Notes under the pieces: generated by a model
What the model was told of the DNA's origin: nothing
Database searches by the model: none
Seen by the model: only the letters and a program-made list of their open reading frames with translations
Source: Laetiporus sulphureus 93-53
Lineage: Eukaryota; Basidiomycota; Agaricomycetes; Polyporales; Laetiporaceae
NCBI RefSeq assembly: GCF_001632365.1
Contig: NW_024468532.1
Coordinates: forward strand, 441,623-505,622
DNA: 64,000 nt
Reading direction: 5' to 3'
Shown here: positions 22,492-34,076 of the stretch, in pieces
Position numbering within the stretch: the stretch's first letter is position 1
Layout of the letters: each line of letters opens with the position of its first letter
Program-made: the position numbers and the translations under genes

Positions 22492-25461
22492 ATGGAGCAA
22501 GCCCGCAAGGTTCTCACAGAAACATTTGGCCTTCCGTCCTTTCGTCTGTCGCAAGAGCCAGCGATACAAAGATTATTGGTTGACAATGAAAACACTCTTG
22601 TAGTGTTCCCAACGGGAGGTATGTCCGCCTAGCCTGAAGTTTTTGACACCACTCATAAATGTGTTTGCATTATTAGGTGGCAAAAGTTTGACGTACCAAG
22701 TCCCTGCTTTATGTCTCGAGGTAAATGAATTTGTATCATCTCGATGTCGATGAGTGTATTCACTCCCGCGCCAGGGCCTCACACTCGTGGTTTCTCCTTT
22801 GCTTTCCCTTATGAAAGACCAGGTGGATGCTCTGGTACAGGCAGGTGTGAAAGCGGCCAGTCTAGACAGTACTCTTACGAGAGAAAGAGCTGCATGGGTT
22901 AAGGATGAGGTACTGTCAGGTTCACTGAAGATCCTGTATGTATCCCCTGAAAGGTACGCATTTATTTTCCATGCATATCAAAAAAATCAAACCATATGTG
23001 CGTTGAATCCGCTTAGGCTTAATAACGAAGCGTTCCTTGCCATGATGCGTAGAATCAATATTTCGTTGTTGGCAGTGGATGAGTCGCATTGCATTTCTCA
23101 GGTGAGTCGAGAAATCAGCACAAGGAAATAGTTCTTTTAAGAGATTGGATTGCTACAGTGGGGTGCTAGCTTTCGTCCCGACTACCTAAAAATAGCGCGT
23201 TTCGCAGAAGAATTTGACGTTCCACGCGTAGTCTGTCTGACTGCAACCGCGACAAAGAAAGTCGTAGAAGATATTTGCACGGGTTTCCACATTGATAAGG
23301 AGGCCGGTGTATTTCGCGCTCCTGTTTATCGGCCAAAGTAAGCCTCTCGCCACGTAGTGTCAGTGTCGCCGCAACTGACTGGAACGAATTCGGAAGCCTC
23401 GCATTCCAAGTGCAAGTTGCGCAAACTGCAGATGAGAAACTGAAGCACCTTGTACCCCTCCTGCAATCCAGGACAGGCCCTGCGATTGTGTATGTCACGT
23501 TGCAGAAACAAGCTGAAGAGATAGCAGACATCTTGTGTTCGCACGGACTCATGGCTACAGCATACCATGCCGGGCTGCCTTCTGAAGAGCGTGAACGAGT
23601 GCAGACCGACTTTATGCAGTCAGAAAATGGAATTGTATGCGCGACCATTGCGTTCGGGATGGGCATCGACAAGGGTAAGCAATCACGATGGTAGTCTCCT
23701 TGTACCATTTTTCTAATTGTATATCGCAACTCGTGCAGCTAACATCCGTCACGTACGTCTTCTGATGGTCGTCATGTCCAGAGGGCCTCATCACGTCTTC
23801 AGGTTGTTCACTACCACGCACCGAAGACTCTGGAGAACTACAGCCAGGAGGTCGGAAGAGCTGGCCGTGACGGCTTAGAGTCGACTTGTCTCATGTTCCT
23901 CTCTTCCGACGATATACCTGTATTGGAGGGATTTGCCCGAGGCGATACATGTGCCAAACGGGACCTGGAGCTCTGGTTGCAAGAGATTGCACTACAAGAG
24001 CCAGCTTTAGACGGGACGCTAGCTTTCAATCACTATCAGCAGTCGAAAACGTTAGTGTGTCACCTTCAAAAACATTACTCTGCCTGACATGATCACTTAG
24101 CTACGACATCAAAGTAAGTGTCTTGGTTGACATCTGGGGGTATCCGTCTCACACTTTGATGAAGCCCACGTTCCTCAATCAATGCTATGCTCAACTCGAG
24201 CTGCATCATAAATATCTCAGAGCGGTCACGCCGTTTTATTCTGTATATGAGATCTCTGCGCGTACCGACGATGGTTGGGCCATGGTTCTTGAAGATAGAT
24301 CGCCCGCAGCCACAGCAATTAGAGAACACTGGAAATGCAATCGCAAGGGAGACACATATAAGGTGGGCATGATGATATGTATGCGATGCATAACGTCTTC
24401 ACGAGACGCGAACTTCTTAGATCGACGTGGTTACTGCAGCAGAATACTCAAAGATAGATCGTGCAGAGATCGCCAGGCAGGTCAGTAACTGGCAAATAGA
24501 TGGTGAGACATCGCTGTACGTCACGGTCATTGCTGATCTCATAGGGATTAGGATGTATTTCTGTCAAAGCGTCACAAGTCAGGGCGGTACGCGTCACGTT
24601 TTTCTGACCATTATTTTCAAGGATTTCAACAGTTGCGAATAGCGCTACCAAATCCTCAACCCGTTGCCCAAGACGACTGCTGGAATCCAAGAACTGGCCA
24701 ATGAGTTGTATGAAAGGATGCTTGATCGAGAACAAGAGGCGGTCGCGAAGCTCCGTCAAGTCATCCGTTTTGCAACGAACGACAACTGTAAGTACGAGTT
24801 TATGAACTGGAGAGATGGCTTACCGCTTACATGACGCCAAACATAAGGCTTCGCAAATGCTATCTCCTCATACTTTGGAGACGAGGATACGGTATTACTA
24901 TGCGGCAAATGCAGCTTCTGTACTACCGGTACAGGCATTGAGTTCACACCTCAAACGGAGTCAGTTCCGGATCCCGAGCAGCTTCAAGCCATCTTGCAAG
25001 CATGCCCTGAACGAGATGATCCTCGACTTCTAGCGCGCATGGCCTTTGGCATAACCTCTCCGCGCCTGAGAGCAGGAAAATGGTCTACTTCGCATCCACT
25101 GTTCGGAAGCATGGTTTCTGTAGACTTCAACGCGCTTGTGGCGGCATTCGATAAGGAATGCCAGAAGGTGGGTTATGCCAACAGCCAGAGCCACACTTCC
25201 ACATCTGCACTGAGGACGATGCAAAAGCGATCGTATACACAGTCTGCATACTTTGCCCGCGGATCAAGTTCAAGCCGTGGTGGTGCCCCTAAGGCCCTAT
25301 TCAGTACCCACGCTTGGCCTGCGCTTGCACAATACGTTCGTCCGCTTCCTGCAACTCTTGGCTTTGAAACCCGAGCCAAAGTTCCCATGCCACCTTATCA
25401 CGGCTTCATGGGTAACTGGACACGGCACCTCCATCGCCTCATGCGATGGTCACACATATAG
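22492..25461 (+). CDS. RecQ-family ATP-dependent DNA helicase
   Basis: A 3'-5' DNA helicase for recombination and replication-fork repair. The ATG at 22492 gives MEQARKVLTETFGL. Walker A (FPTGGGKS) is interrupted by an intron at about 22621-22676. Then come LVVSPLLSLMKDQVDAL, the DESH box (LLAVDESHCISQWG), VCLTATAT, the second RecA lobe (GPAIVYVTLQKQAEE; TAYHAGL; ATIAFGMGIDKANIRHV) and the arginine-finger motif SQEVGRAGRDG. A RecQ-type zinc/winged-helix region follows with CGKCSFC near 24,900. No HRDC domain is visible. The C-terminal tail is Ser/Gly/Arg-rich, and the last exon border and the stop near 25461 are uncertain. The closest functional class is RecQ1-like short RecQ. Confidence 0.87.
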
Positions 25462-25787
25462 TTCACGTAGGACAGTCACTCGTTCAGGATTTAGGTATGG
25501 AGATCTAGAGTGGGTGGATTTGCATTGTCAGGCATGAACAACGTGTGTAAAACATAGGTCAAGGCTTTAGATAGCTGAGTGTAGCCCTGCTTAGTAGTAG
25601 TGATACACAGTGGGTAGCAGTGAATAAACCTTGGTTGAGATGCATCTTGGGCGCCTATCTTCCTCAGCTTGGAGCGCCTACGAGAGAGCACGGCTCACTG
25701 CTTATTCGTACCGTTTTCCTGACAATTCAGGCTGTCGGCGTTTGCTTAGGACTACTGTTGCCCGTCATTTAGTGCCGAACACCTACT
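25462..25787. other. Intergenic between RecQ and TAF5 genes
   Basis: 326 bp; presumed RecQ 3' UTR and TAF5 promoter. No motif identified. Confidence 0.4.
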
Positions 25788-28611
25788 ATGTCTGTGGCAA
25801 CCCCGGCAGCTTCTACTCCAGAGGCGGCATCTACGAATGGTGTCGCGAGCTCATCAGAGCCACCGCCAGCTCCCGATCGCACAATCCTGGAATACCTTCG
25901 TGCTAAAGGCTACAAGGAGGCAGAGAAAGAGCTTCTGGCAGCACTGGAGAGTATTGCGTCTGGTGATAAGGGCAAGCAACCCGAAGCTTCTTCTGAACCG
26001 TCAACAATATCGCCGGAAGACCTGGTGAAGGCTCTGGCCGTCTATGCGCAGAAATCCTCCCGCCCTGGAGAAAACGCGCTCAAAGACCCAGCAAGTGTCA
26101 TCCAAGAGCTCGCTTCTACCGGTAACACAACGACTATTCAAAATCTCATCGCAAGCATAGATGCTGTTGGTGCTGAGGAGATCTTGTCGCTTGACCCAGC
26201 AGACAAACAAGAGGGATTCCGGGAGCTTGAGGCCTGGGTAGATGGATCTCTCGACATGTACAGAGTTGGTGTCCAATTGGTCAAAATTGCGTCTGTAGTC
26301 TGACATCGCACAGCCTGAATTCAGGCCGATTCTTTTCCCTATCTTCTGTCACTTCTACCTTGATCTCATACAGTATGGGTTTAAGGAAGCAGGTGTGTCT
26401 CATTGAAACGTACCAGGAAGGAAGTTAACTTTTGTTCACTCTCAAGCCCTCAAGTTCTATGCAGAATTTGCTCCACATTTGCCACTTGCTCATAGTGCTA
26501 CTCTGCATCATCTGTCGAATCTTCTTCTCCCCTTTCACGTGCAAAATGACGAGCTTGCGCAACGATTCCGCAACGAGAAATACACGCTGCGGATGAGCCG
26601 CTCCGGATTCAGTCTACTTGTTGGTTGGCTGACTGAGGGTATCGGAGGGGAAGCGACTGGAGCGGGAGAGGGTTTTTCAGGCGAAAGGGGGAAAAGAGGA
26701 CGGGCAGCGGTCATGCGTGTTGTCAACAACCACCTCAGATTTGACGGTGAAGTCAAATTGTCGTATGCGACTTACTTCGAGTATACTCATTACAAGTACA
26801 GTAACTGCATCTACAACAACGTCCATCTCTCCGAGCGCGTGGGAGGAATCTACTGGTTTTCTTTCATCGGTAATCCCGCAAACTAATGGCACTGCGATCG
26901 TGAACAACCCTCAAGCATTCAATGCTGCAGAGGGGGAGCTCAAGTTGGGCCAGGCGCCACTATCGGAAGAGCTGAAGACGGAAACGGAGCGCACACTGAG
27001 GGAGCAAGCTATGATGGATGCCGGGGGTCACCAAGACATTCAGTACTTCCACCATATACACACTGCGCCATCAGGCGTGACGGCGCCTGCGCCATCTGAT
27101 CTTCCGCCATATCCTCCGGCGTTCAAGGCTGTCGATGTGAAGCGGGAAGTAGAGAAAGTCCGAGACGCTCGCAAACGAATTCGACTGGATCCTTCTAGCT
27201 CTAGTCATCAACAACAAGGAGGGAGCAAAGCCCGTCCTCTTCCAAGCATATGCGCGTATACTTTGCATGATGTTGGTGAAGGGTGCGCTGCTTTGATTTC
27301 TGCAGCATATGTGTGTGCTTACATATGTGGGTTCTATAAGTGTACCGTGTTGTACATTCTCTCAAGATGCCTCCTTGATGGCTGTTGGCTTCTCTGAGAG
27401 CTACATCCGCTTGTGGAGTCTAAAAGGCGAGAAGCTGAAAGGATACAGGAGTGACTTCCAGTCAAATTCAATCCGAGATGGTCCGTAGCTATTGAACGTT
27501 TCGCGGCTTCTACCGTACTGATCTGCCCTCTGTAGTCGCATCTCTGCGCAAGGCACGAGAGAAAGGAGGCTCGAGCACGCGGAAGCTCATCGGACACAGC
27601 GGTCCCGTCTATTCTGTCGCATTCGACCCGATAGGCGGGTCTGCGACGCCTCCTCGATACCTGCTCTCGGCATCTGCAGATGCGACGACTCGGTTATGGT
27701 CTCTCGACACTATGACTAATGTGGTTGCGTATAGAGGCCATCAAAATCCTGTGTGGGACGTACAATGGGGCCCGATGGGAATTTACTTTGCGACGGCTAG
27801 TCGGGACCGAACAGCGCGATTGTGGTCGACAGACAGAGCATCTACGCTGAGAGTGTATGCTGGGCATCTGAGCGACGTCGACGTGCGTGCTTTCAATGGC
27901 CTGTGTAATGCGCTGCGTTGAACCTGATGTTAGTGTGTACGCTTCCATCCAAACTCGTTATATCTCGCGACCGGATCAAGTGATTGGACGGCGCGGTTGT
28001 GGGACGTCCAGCGCGGGTCTTGCGTTCGAGTCTTTGTCGGGCATCAAGGCATTGTGTCCACGCTGGCATTCAGCCCGGATGGGCGCTACCTCGCAACTGC
28101 GGGTATGTCTATCTATAGCTCGTCCAGTATAATCTGATATTCAATGATCGCTCCAAACGCAGGCGAGGACCTGGCAATCAATCTCTGGGACCTTGGTTCA
28201 GGAAAACGCATCAAAAAGATGACAGGACACACAGCGTCCGTATATTCCCTGGCGTTTAGCGAAGAGTCATCTATGCTCGTATCCGGTGGTGCTGACTGGA
28301 CCGTGCGGTGTTGGGACGTGAAGAGCGCTGGCGGGTTGCCCGGAAAGCCTAAGGAAAATGGTGTGCTGACAAACGGTACAAGTATGACGACTGAAAGCCC
28401 GAATGGGAAAGAAGAAGAAGGTATCGAGACGTATGTCACGTTCATAGTCATACTGATTCCGTATGGAGCTGTCACTCATGCATCGCGGTCACCTAGTACC
28501 GACCTCCTCGCCTCATTTCCTACCAAGCGGACGCCGATCATCGACGTTCAATTCACGCCTCGCAACCTATGTCTCGTGGGTGGTCCGTACCTGAGCCCTG
28601 AGCAGCGATGA
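25788..28611 (+). CDS. taf5: Transcription initiation factor TFIID subunit 5 (TAF5, WD40)
   Basis: A scaffold subunit shared by TFIID and SAGA. The ATG at 25788 gives [14 protein letters not shown] LisH-like helix ([19 protein letters not shown]) comes first. Then the TAF5 N-terminal domain: [16 protein letters not shown], spliced to [19 protein letters not shown], then [27 protein letters not shown] and LLVGWLTE. A linker follows, with six or so WD40 repeats: [75 protein letters not shown] and [16 protein letters not shown]. It ends after [16 protein letters not shown] at 28611. The order of NTD2 then WD40 and the wording are diagnostic of TAF5. About ten introns. Confidence 0.92.
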
Positions 28612-28697
28612 GCAATGACCAGTGTATCACGCGAACGATCAATCTGACAAACGTTCATGGTTATGCTATCGAGTTATATGACTATTTATCACGTCTG

Positions 28698-29421
28698 CTA
28701 CATTCTCGGTTGAAGGAGAAGAGGCCACTCTTCCTCTGCTTCATTCTGTAAGGATCGTTCTCTCATTCGCATGTCGTCCGCATCCTGCAACACATCCTCA
28801 CGATCCTTGCAGAAATACCAAGCCTTCTCCGCATCTGTTTCCGTCAAGCCATACAGCACCTTGATCGTGCCTTTGATGATGGCGAATTGGTGCGGGTTCT
28901 TCTTGTAGACTTTCACGTAAACCTCGATTATCGACAGCAACTTGTGGCCATCCAATTTGTGTCGCGGGAATGTATCGCGCAGATCCACGAAGGGTATCTC
29001 TGGGCTGCTGCCCTGTTGCTGCTGGGAAGGCCTGTAGTCCTCGTCGGGATCATCAACCGCATCGTCATTGCACTCGACATCGTCATAATCCTCTTGGCTG
29101 GATGGAAAATGACGAGACATGGTGCGTTTTCGTGCATGATTCCGAGATAACGGTTCGAAGGGACTACTGCTCGGTGCATCTTGTGAGGGGAGATAGTCTG
29201 CATCTGCATCATCCCGCTGAAGGCAGGGTCAATTAATGGGCCTGCGAGGAAGCATTGAGAACGCGAACCCTCCTTTCGTTGTGCATAATGCGGACATCGT
29301 CAAAGTCGATGTGTGCCCGCATTGGGCTCTCTTCTCCGTTCTTGGACAGTCGAGAAGCCTCCTGACTGAGCGATGGTTCATCAGTATTGTTATACAGTGT
29401 GTGTCTGCGACGATGAAACAT
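28698..29421 (-). CDS. Uncharacterised acidic protein, 223 aa
   Basis: I do not recognise this protein. Two exons splice in frame: 29421-29269 and 29216-28698 (52-bp intron, GTTCGC donor, CTTCAG acceptor), giving MFHRRRHTLYNNTDEPS at the start and LLQPRM at the end. The first half is acidic and disordered (EDYDDVECNDDAVDDPDEDY). The second half looks folded and helical: HKLLSIIEVYVKVYKKNPHQ, IIKGTIKVLYGLTETDAEKA, then DREDVLQDADDMRMRERS. It is convergent with TAF5, the two stops being 86 bp apart. A downstream ATG at 29120 (MSRHFPSSQED) is an alternative start, but the upstream exon keeps the frame and the same acidic character. Confidence 0.55.
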
Positions 29422-30003
29422 TATCGAAGAGGGTGAAGAAGGCGATTGAGGTGACCGACAGTGCTGCCGACACCATGCCTTTATATCATTTCGTGCTCTT
29501 CTAAGCGTTCCTTTGTTCCTCTCCGCGCTGGTGAGACGTACAAAGGGATCAGGGCCGGCACATGCGCTGCACACGCACGACCGTCATGCAGTGCGACAAC
29601 ACAGCCCCCACTGTGCCACAAGAGGTTGCAAGCCTTTGTGTGAGCGATCTTCGAGCGCAGCGTGTCGCGTCGCGTCCGGTCACGCTGATTGATCACGCGA
29701 CCCGACTGTGGCGCGGCTTGCAGAAGCCATTCACATCGTCTTAGAGCTGAGGAAAAAGAGAACGTGCATGATGTCTGTAGGTTACGACTTGTAGGGGATA
29801 CTGCAACGACTCCTGCGCGATGGAACGGCCCCGCCAATGACATTGCCTTTAATGGCCCACAATGGTCTCACGTGATGGTGTAGAGCACCGCGAGCGCGGT
29901 GGCCTGAGCCTCGCAGCTTGGGATATAAGTTGATCATTTTACGTGGTCTCCGGATACCATTTTCTGCCTCCGCGTTCTTTCAAAACTTCGCTTACTCGCT
30001 AAG
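29422..30003. other. Divergent intergenic region
   Basis: 582 bp between two genes reading apart (starts at 29421 on - and 30004 on +). No convincing coding exon; presumed promoters of both. Confidence 0.4.
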
Positions 30004-30962
30004 ATGGTACGGATGAGCGCTGATGTCGGTGCATCTTTTCTTTCTGACCAATTGACAGATGGACTGCCAACCGATGGACATGGACGCGCCTCCGGCATCG
30101 CAACCCGCGCATACAGACATGCTCCTCCCAGTGCAAGCCGGAGATTCTCAGAGTTCAAATAATTCTGGTGTGTTGCACCAGCATTTGACGCGTAGTAATC
30201 CACAACGTTCTTCAGTTCTAACCAGTTTCGACCTGCCGCGCCAACAAGTGAGAGAGTTCGCCGCCCCATCGCCGCCACCTCGCGACCCGTACCGCGATAT
30301 CCCAGTCAAGATCCACGTTCGCAGACCAGAGAGGGACCAGTGGACGTACATGGGCCGCGGTATTGTTACACAAGAAGGCGTAGGTGAGCCTGGTCAGATG
30401 CGTGTCGGTGAGTCCTGGCGCTTTGTCATGAGGCTCGCACTGCAACCACTCTCCACAGCCATCAGGTCGGCAAGTTCCCGCAAGATTCTCATAACCTGGG
30501 GAGCGGTAGGCGATGTACTGCATCAATGGTCCTCACTCTGACTAAGAAATATGCGCCACAGGAGTCTGCAGTTCAACCTGAGAGGCGCGGAAACTTCGTC
30601 GTGATAGGATGTGTGGAAGGGAGCCGCGTAGTATCATGGTCGCTGAACGTAAGCAGGTCCCGGAATCCAGGTTGCTATGCGGTATTTTGACGTCGCATGT
30701 GCATCAGACGCAGAACAGCTCCGAGACACTTCGCCTGCTCGCGAGCATCGAACTCGCGTGCAGTCCTCGTAAGCATTCCCCTACCGAATCGCAGAGCGCC
30801 TTCCGTCGGCGCGTTCATCGGGTGATCAAGGATGACCGAAAGCGAAGGCACAAACGTCGCAAGGACCAGGATGCCATGGTCGCTGCATTCGCCCGCACAG
30901 CGCTGGAGTCGGCACCGCCTGAGCAGCCAATGAGCTCAGCTCATGTGGTGACGCTGCAGTAG
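30004..30962 (+). CDS. Conserved-looking basidiomycete protein of unknown function
   Basis: No function recognised. The ATG at 30004 is followed at once by a GTACGG...CAG intron (30007-30059), then another ATG (30060) opening MDCQPMDMDAPPASQP; either may be the start. A structured core begins at IPVKIHVRRPERDQWTYMGR with GIVTQE. Later exons contribute VRSASSRKILIT-like text, RRGNFVVIGCVEGSRVVSWS, ETLRLLASIELAC and a strongly basic end (HRVIKDDRKRRHKRRKDQD, AMVAAFARTALESA) closing at 30962. The basic helix suggests nuclear or nucleic-acid contact, but this is inference. The last about 60 bp of coding sequence mark the left border of a segment that recurs at 61,806. Confidence 0.6.
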
Positions 30963-33270
30963 GCTCGAAGGACTCTTCTCTACACCGTGGTCATAGCAAA
31001 CACGGAGAAACTCAAGCAGACGCAACATGTATGTTTGTACTGTTCTGCTCTACTTTCACGTTTACCTCTCACTTGTTCACCTCCGCGGCAGTGTCCCTTA
31101 TCAACATTCTATTATTTCTGCTTCCAGTCTCAGCACATTTCGTCACATTTGCTCTCTTTTTTTCTATCGTGCTTATACTTGGTAATGTCCCCCTGTGTAT
31201 ATTAACATCACGTTAGAGCGAAATATACACACGATCATTGAGGGATTTCTACTACATTCAAGTCGTGTTACGCACAGTTTTCTCATTACAACACAGACGA
31301 CCCTCATCACTATGCAAAAACCCATCCCAGAGGCCCCAGCATGCTGCGGAATAGTCTGTGAGTGCTGTTCCTCCGAGTCATCTGGGCAATAATGATGAGC
31401 GTAACCAAGAGGCCTCTCAGGCAGAAGGGGAATATAGTAAAGGAACGCGATCAACCGAAGAAAAGAAGGACAAGTTGTTTGAACAGTTCGTTGCAAAAGC
31501 AAAGAATGACACAGGACAGAGAACATGAAAACAATACGTGGTGCAGTGTCAAATAGATAGGTGCTATGATGACAGTCAGCAAGTCCGAAGTGATAAATAC
31601 GGCATGTCACCGGGTATAATACATCGTCCAGTAGTCGGTGCAGTTGGATCAATGTTTTGACGGTACACAATGGGTGGGCTTACATCCGGGACGCGGTCGC
31701 TGCCATCGTTTGTCAGGATGAACGACTGTGAGTTCGCTCCTGTCCGTCCGCTCACATCGGCGCTGGCAGACCCGCACCAATATCCCGGCCTTCTAGTATT
31801 CTCGACGAGTGTCCTGGTCGAGAAGATATCGACAACGAAGGCGCATGTCTCGAAGACTGCGTATTGGGCGCATTCGGAAATGCATCTGGGGGCGCAGACT
31901 GCGTTCCGCTGGCCGAGGTATCCACGGGGCTAGTGGGCGGACGGAGCGAGCTGTACTGCGGGGGAAGCTCGATCACCTCCTCCGCATCGGTGTGCAGGAT
32001 GAATCGCGGAGACGACTGGTAGTTCGACGTGCCAGCCATGGCGGCTTTGCGGCGTGCGGCCGAAGTCGCACTCGCGGGACGTGAAGCGGAAGTAGTGCTG
32101 TCACGGTAGCCGGGTATAGGTGCAAACTCGATTGCGGATTCCGTTGCCATCGATGTCTGTCGCGAGTGCGTCGGCGCAGCGAACGGATCTGGCAAGGAAA
32201 GCGCAGTGGACAAGGGGTCGCCGTGATCGTGAACGCTGCCGCCACGGATGCTACCGCCACGGATGCTGCTGCCACGGATGCTGCCGCCATGAACGCTGCC
32301 ACCAGTGTGCATTAGGCTGATGGTAGAGTGTGGCGCAGTGCGGTTGTCGGCGGCGCCATCAGCAGGATTGAAAAACGGGTAGGGATGGATTGCCGCCGGG
32401 GGCATGTCATCGTCCGTCTCGTTTGACAGATCGACATCTTTCTGCCTGCGGCCAGTTCGGTATCCAAATTCGCCGTCCGCGAAGTATTGCACATTGCGAC
32501 GGCGTCTGAGGAGAAAGAACAGGAATGCTCCCGCGATGATACCTGCCCCGACCATGCCTCCGACAACCGCGCCCGCGATAGTACCGCCAGATGCCGTAGA
32601 CTTGGTGGAGTCAGATACGGCGGTGGATGTGACAGAAGATGAAGTCGAAATACTTGAGGATGTAGCCGAGGGATGGTTTGCGACTGACGACGGGTACGAG
32701 CCGGTGAGGCAGGAATTGTCATCAGAGATTCCGACGTTGTCGATCTGGGTGCTTCCGCCTGAGCGTCCTTCGGAATCCGTCATGAAGAACAGAACGGACG
32801 TCCCGGATGCGAGATCGGCAGTCCAGTCGAATTCAGTGCTGCCTACAGGTGGATTCAGGACGAAGGTCGTTCCGCCAGGAATGACTCCCTACAGATAATT
32901 TGTTCAAAAGCCGACTGAAGAGTCTTAGCTCATGCTTACTGTAATATTAATCGGCTGCACTGCTCCTGTGTATGCAGAGAACGAATATTCACTGTGGCGT
33001 CACCATGTTAGGGTCTTTGAAGGTAGCCAGAGACTCAATAAGCACTGACCGGCATTGATCCAAGGCCATATCAGTGTCAAAGTAATAATCCACAGCTAGA
33101 AAAGGAGCAGAACCGTCAAAGATCAGAACGTCTCGGCGATCAGGAGCATAATGGCGCACATTGAACAGTAGTGTTACAGCTCGAGCTCCCGGCTCCTACT
33201 GTTATAATCTCTGACACACCGCCCGTCCCAAAACCATTCGCGTCCGACATGATAGCGAGCACGGATGTGT
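30906..33270 (+). repeat. Segmental duplication, copy A
   Basis: This segment matches 61806-64000 in the same orientation at high identity (by eye well above 90%). It begins in the last exon of the preceding gene (GAGTCGGCACCGCCTGAGCA) and runs through the 3' flank into the cell-surface protein gene. It extends at least to 33,270, where copy B leaves the window. Copy A carries about 90 bp (31267-31357) absent from copy B. Confidence 0.93.
30963..31751. other. Intergenic, convergent 3' flanks (within duplication copy A)
   Basis: 789 bp between converging genes. AT-rich, with short ORFs that are poorly conserved between copies A and B and so unlikely to be genes. Confidence 0.4.
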
Positions 33271-33641
33271 TCTCAGCCACCGTCAGCTGCGTTTTGTATG
33301 ATCCGTCCCCATTGCTGTAGCTTGACGAAGGAATGGAATAGATGTATGGCCTGTCGTATTGCTGGACACAACGGCGACTAAGTGTAAGTGCATGTTTTGG
33401 TATTGAAATTACACACCGGGATCAATGTGAGCTCGTACGGAGCTTGCCCGCCTGTTTCGGCGCGAGCGACTCAGTGTCTTTTGTCTTTCAAATGGTTACG
33501 ATGTCGTCACACACCTGACCAGGACACCGCAAAATCCCCGCATTGTGTCGCCTCACCATAATCAAAGGTGAAATTGGCTCCGTACGCTTGCGATATCCAG
33601 AGGACTATTATGGTCGACAGAAGCCCGAGGCGCGCCTGCAT
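31752..33641 (-). CDS. Single-pass cell-surface/secretory membrane protein, paralogue A
   Basis: A basidiomycete-type protein with a cleavable signal peptide (ATG at 33641: MQARLGLLSTIIVLWISQ), then ANFTFDYGEATQC. Two beta-rich extracellular halves follow, each closing on a Gly-Gly-Thr/Ser pattern; the second includes FFMTDSEGRSGGSTQID and NSC. A Ser/Thr-rich stalk comes next, then one transmembrane helix (GTIAGAVVGGMVGAGIIAGA with FLFFLLRRRR), a basic stop-transfer and a long cytosolic tail. The tail has a five-unit GGSIR/GGSVH repeat encoded by a 15-bp tandem array (about 32236-32310) and ends GAGLPAPM. The layout (signal, ectodomain, Ser/Thr stalk, TM, tail) recalls wall-stress sensors, but no WSC domain is seen and the function is unknown. 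Several introns lie between 32,885 and 33,560. Confidence 0.75.
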
Positions 33642-34076
33642 GACGGGAAGACTAATGTACCGAGAAACAATTCAACTCCAGAGACGTTCTCGAAAGCGGT
33701 GAATGTCCTCGACCAGGTTTGCCTTATGAGGGAGCGACGGCGAAGACCTGGTCGATGATATGGGTAAAGGGAGCGGTCGCAAGGGACGCATTCACGAAAT
33801 GGGCGGTGAAATCTGAGGCGCTGTCGGCTCGGTCGGGCGCTACTCGCTACTCATGCCAGAGATGCTGCGGCCTCGGCATCAATTTGAGACCAGAAATGCC
33901 GCTGAGTTGAATTTCCGCTCTCTCTTCGGCCTCCAATGGCCAGTGTGCACTTGTTCATTAAGAACGGGAAGGATTATTCTACATTTTAGAAATTTGACAA
34001 AACGAGAGGTCTCAGATTCCGAATTACACCAGGGCGCGAGAAACAACACGTCGCCGTCAAGGCTACAATCAACCTA
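33642..34076. other. Intergenic upstream of surface protein A
   Basis: 435 bp: promoter of the surface-protein gene on the minus strand and 3' flank of the next gene. No features recognised. Confidence 0.4.

Noticed and set aside
32120..32320. Plus-strand ORF rich in Cys/His repeats opposite the surface protein tail (and at 62854-63045)
   Set aside because: It is the antisense shadow of the 15-bp GGSIR-coding repeat, not a metal-binding protein.
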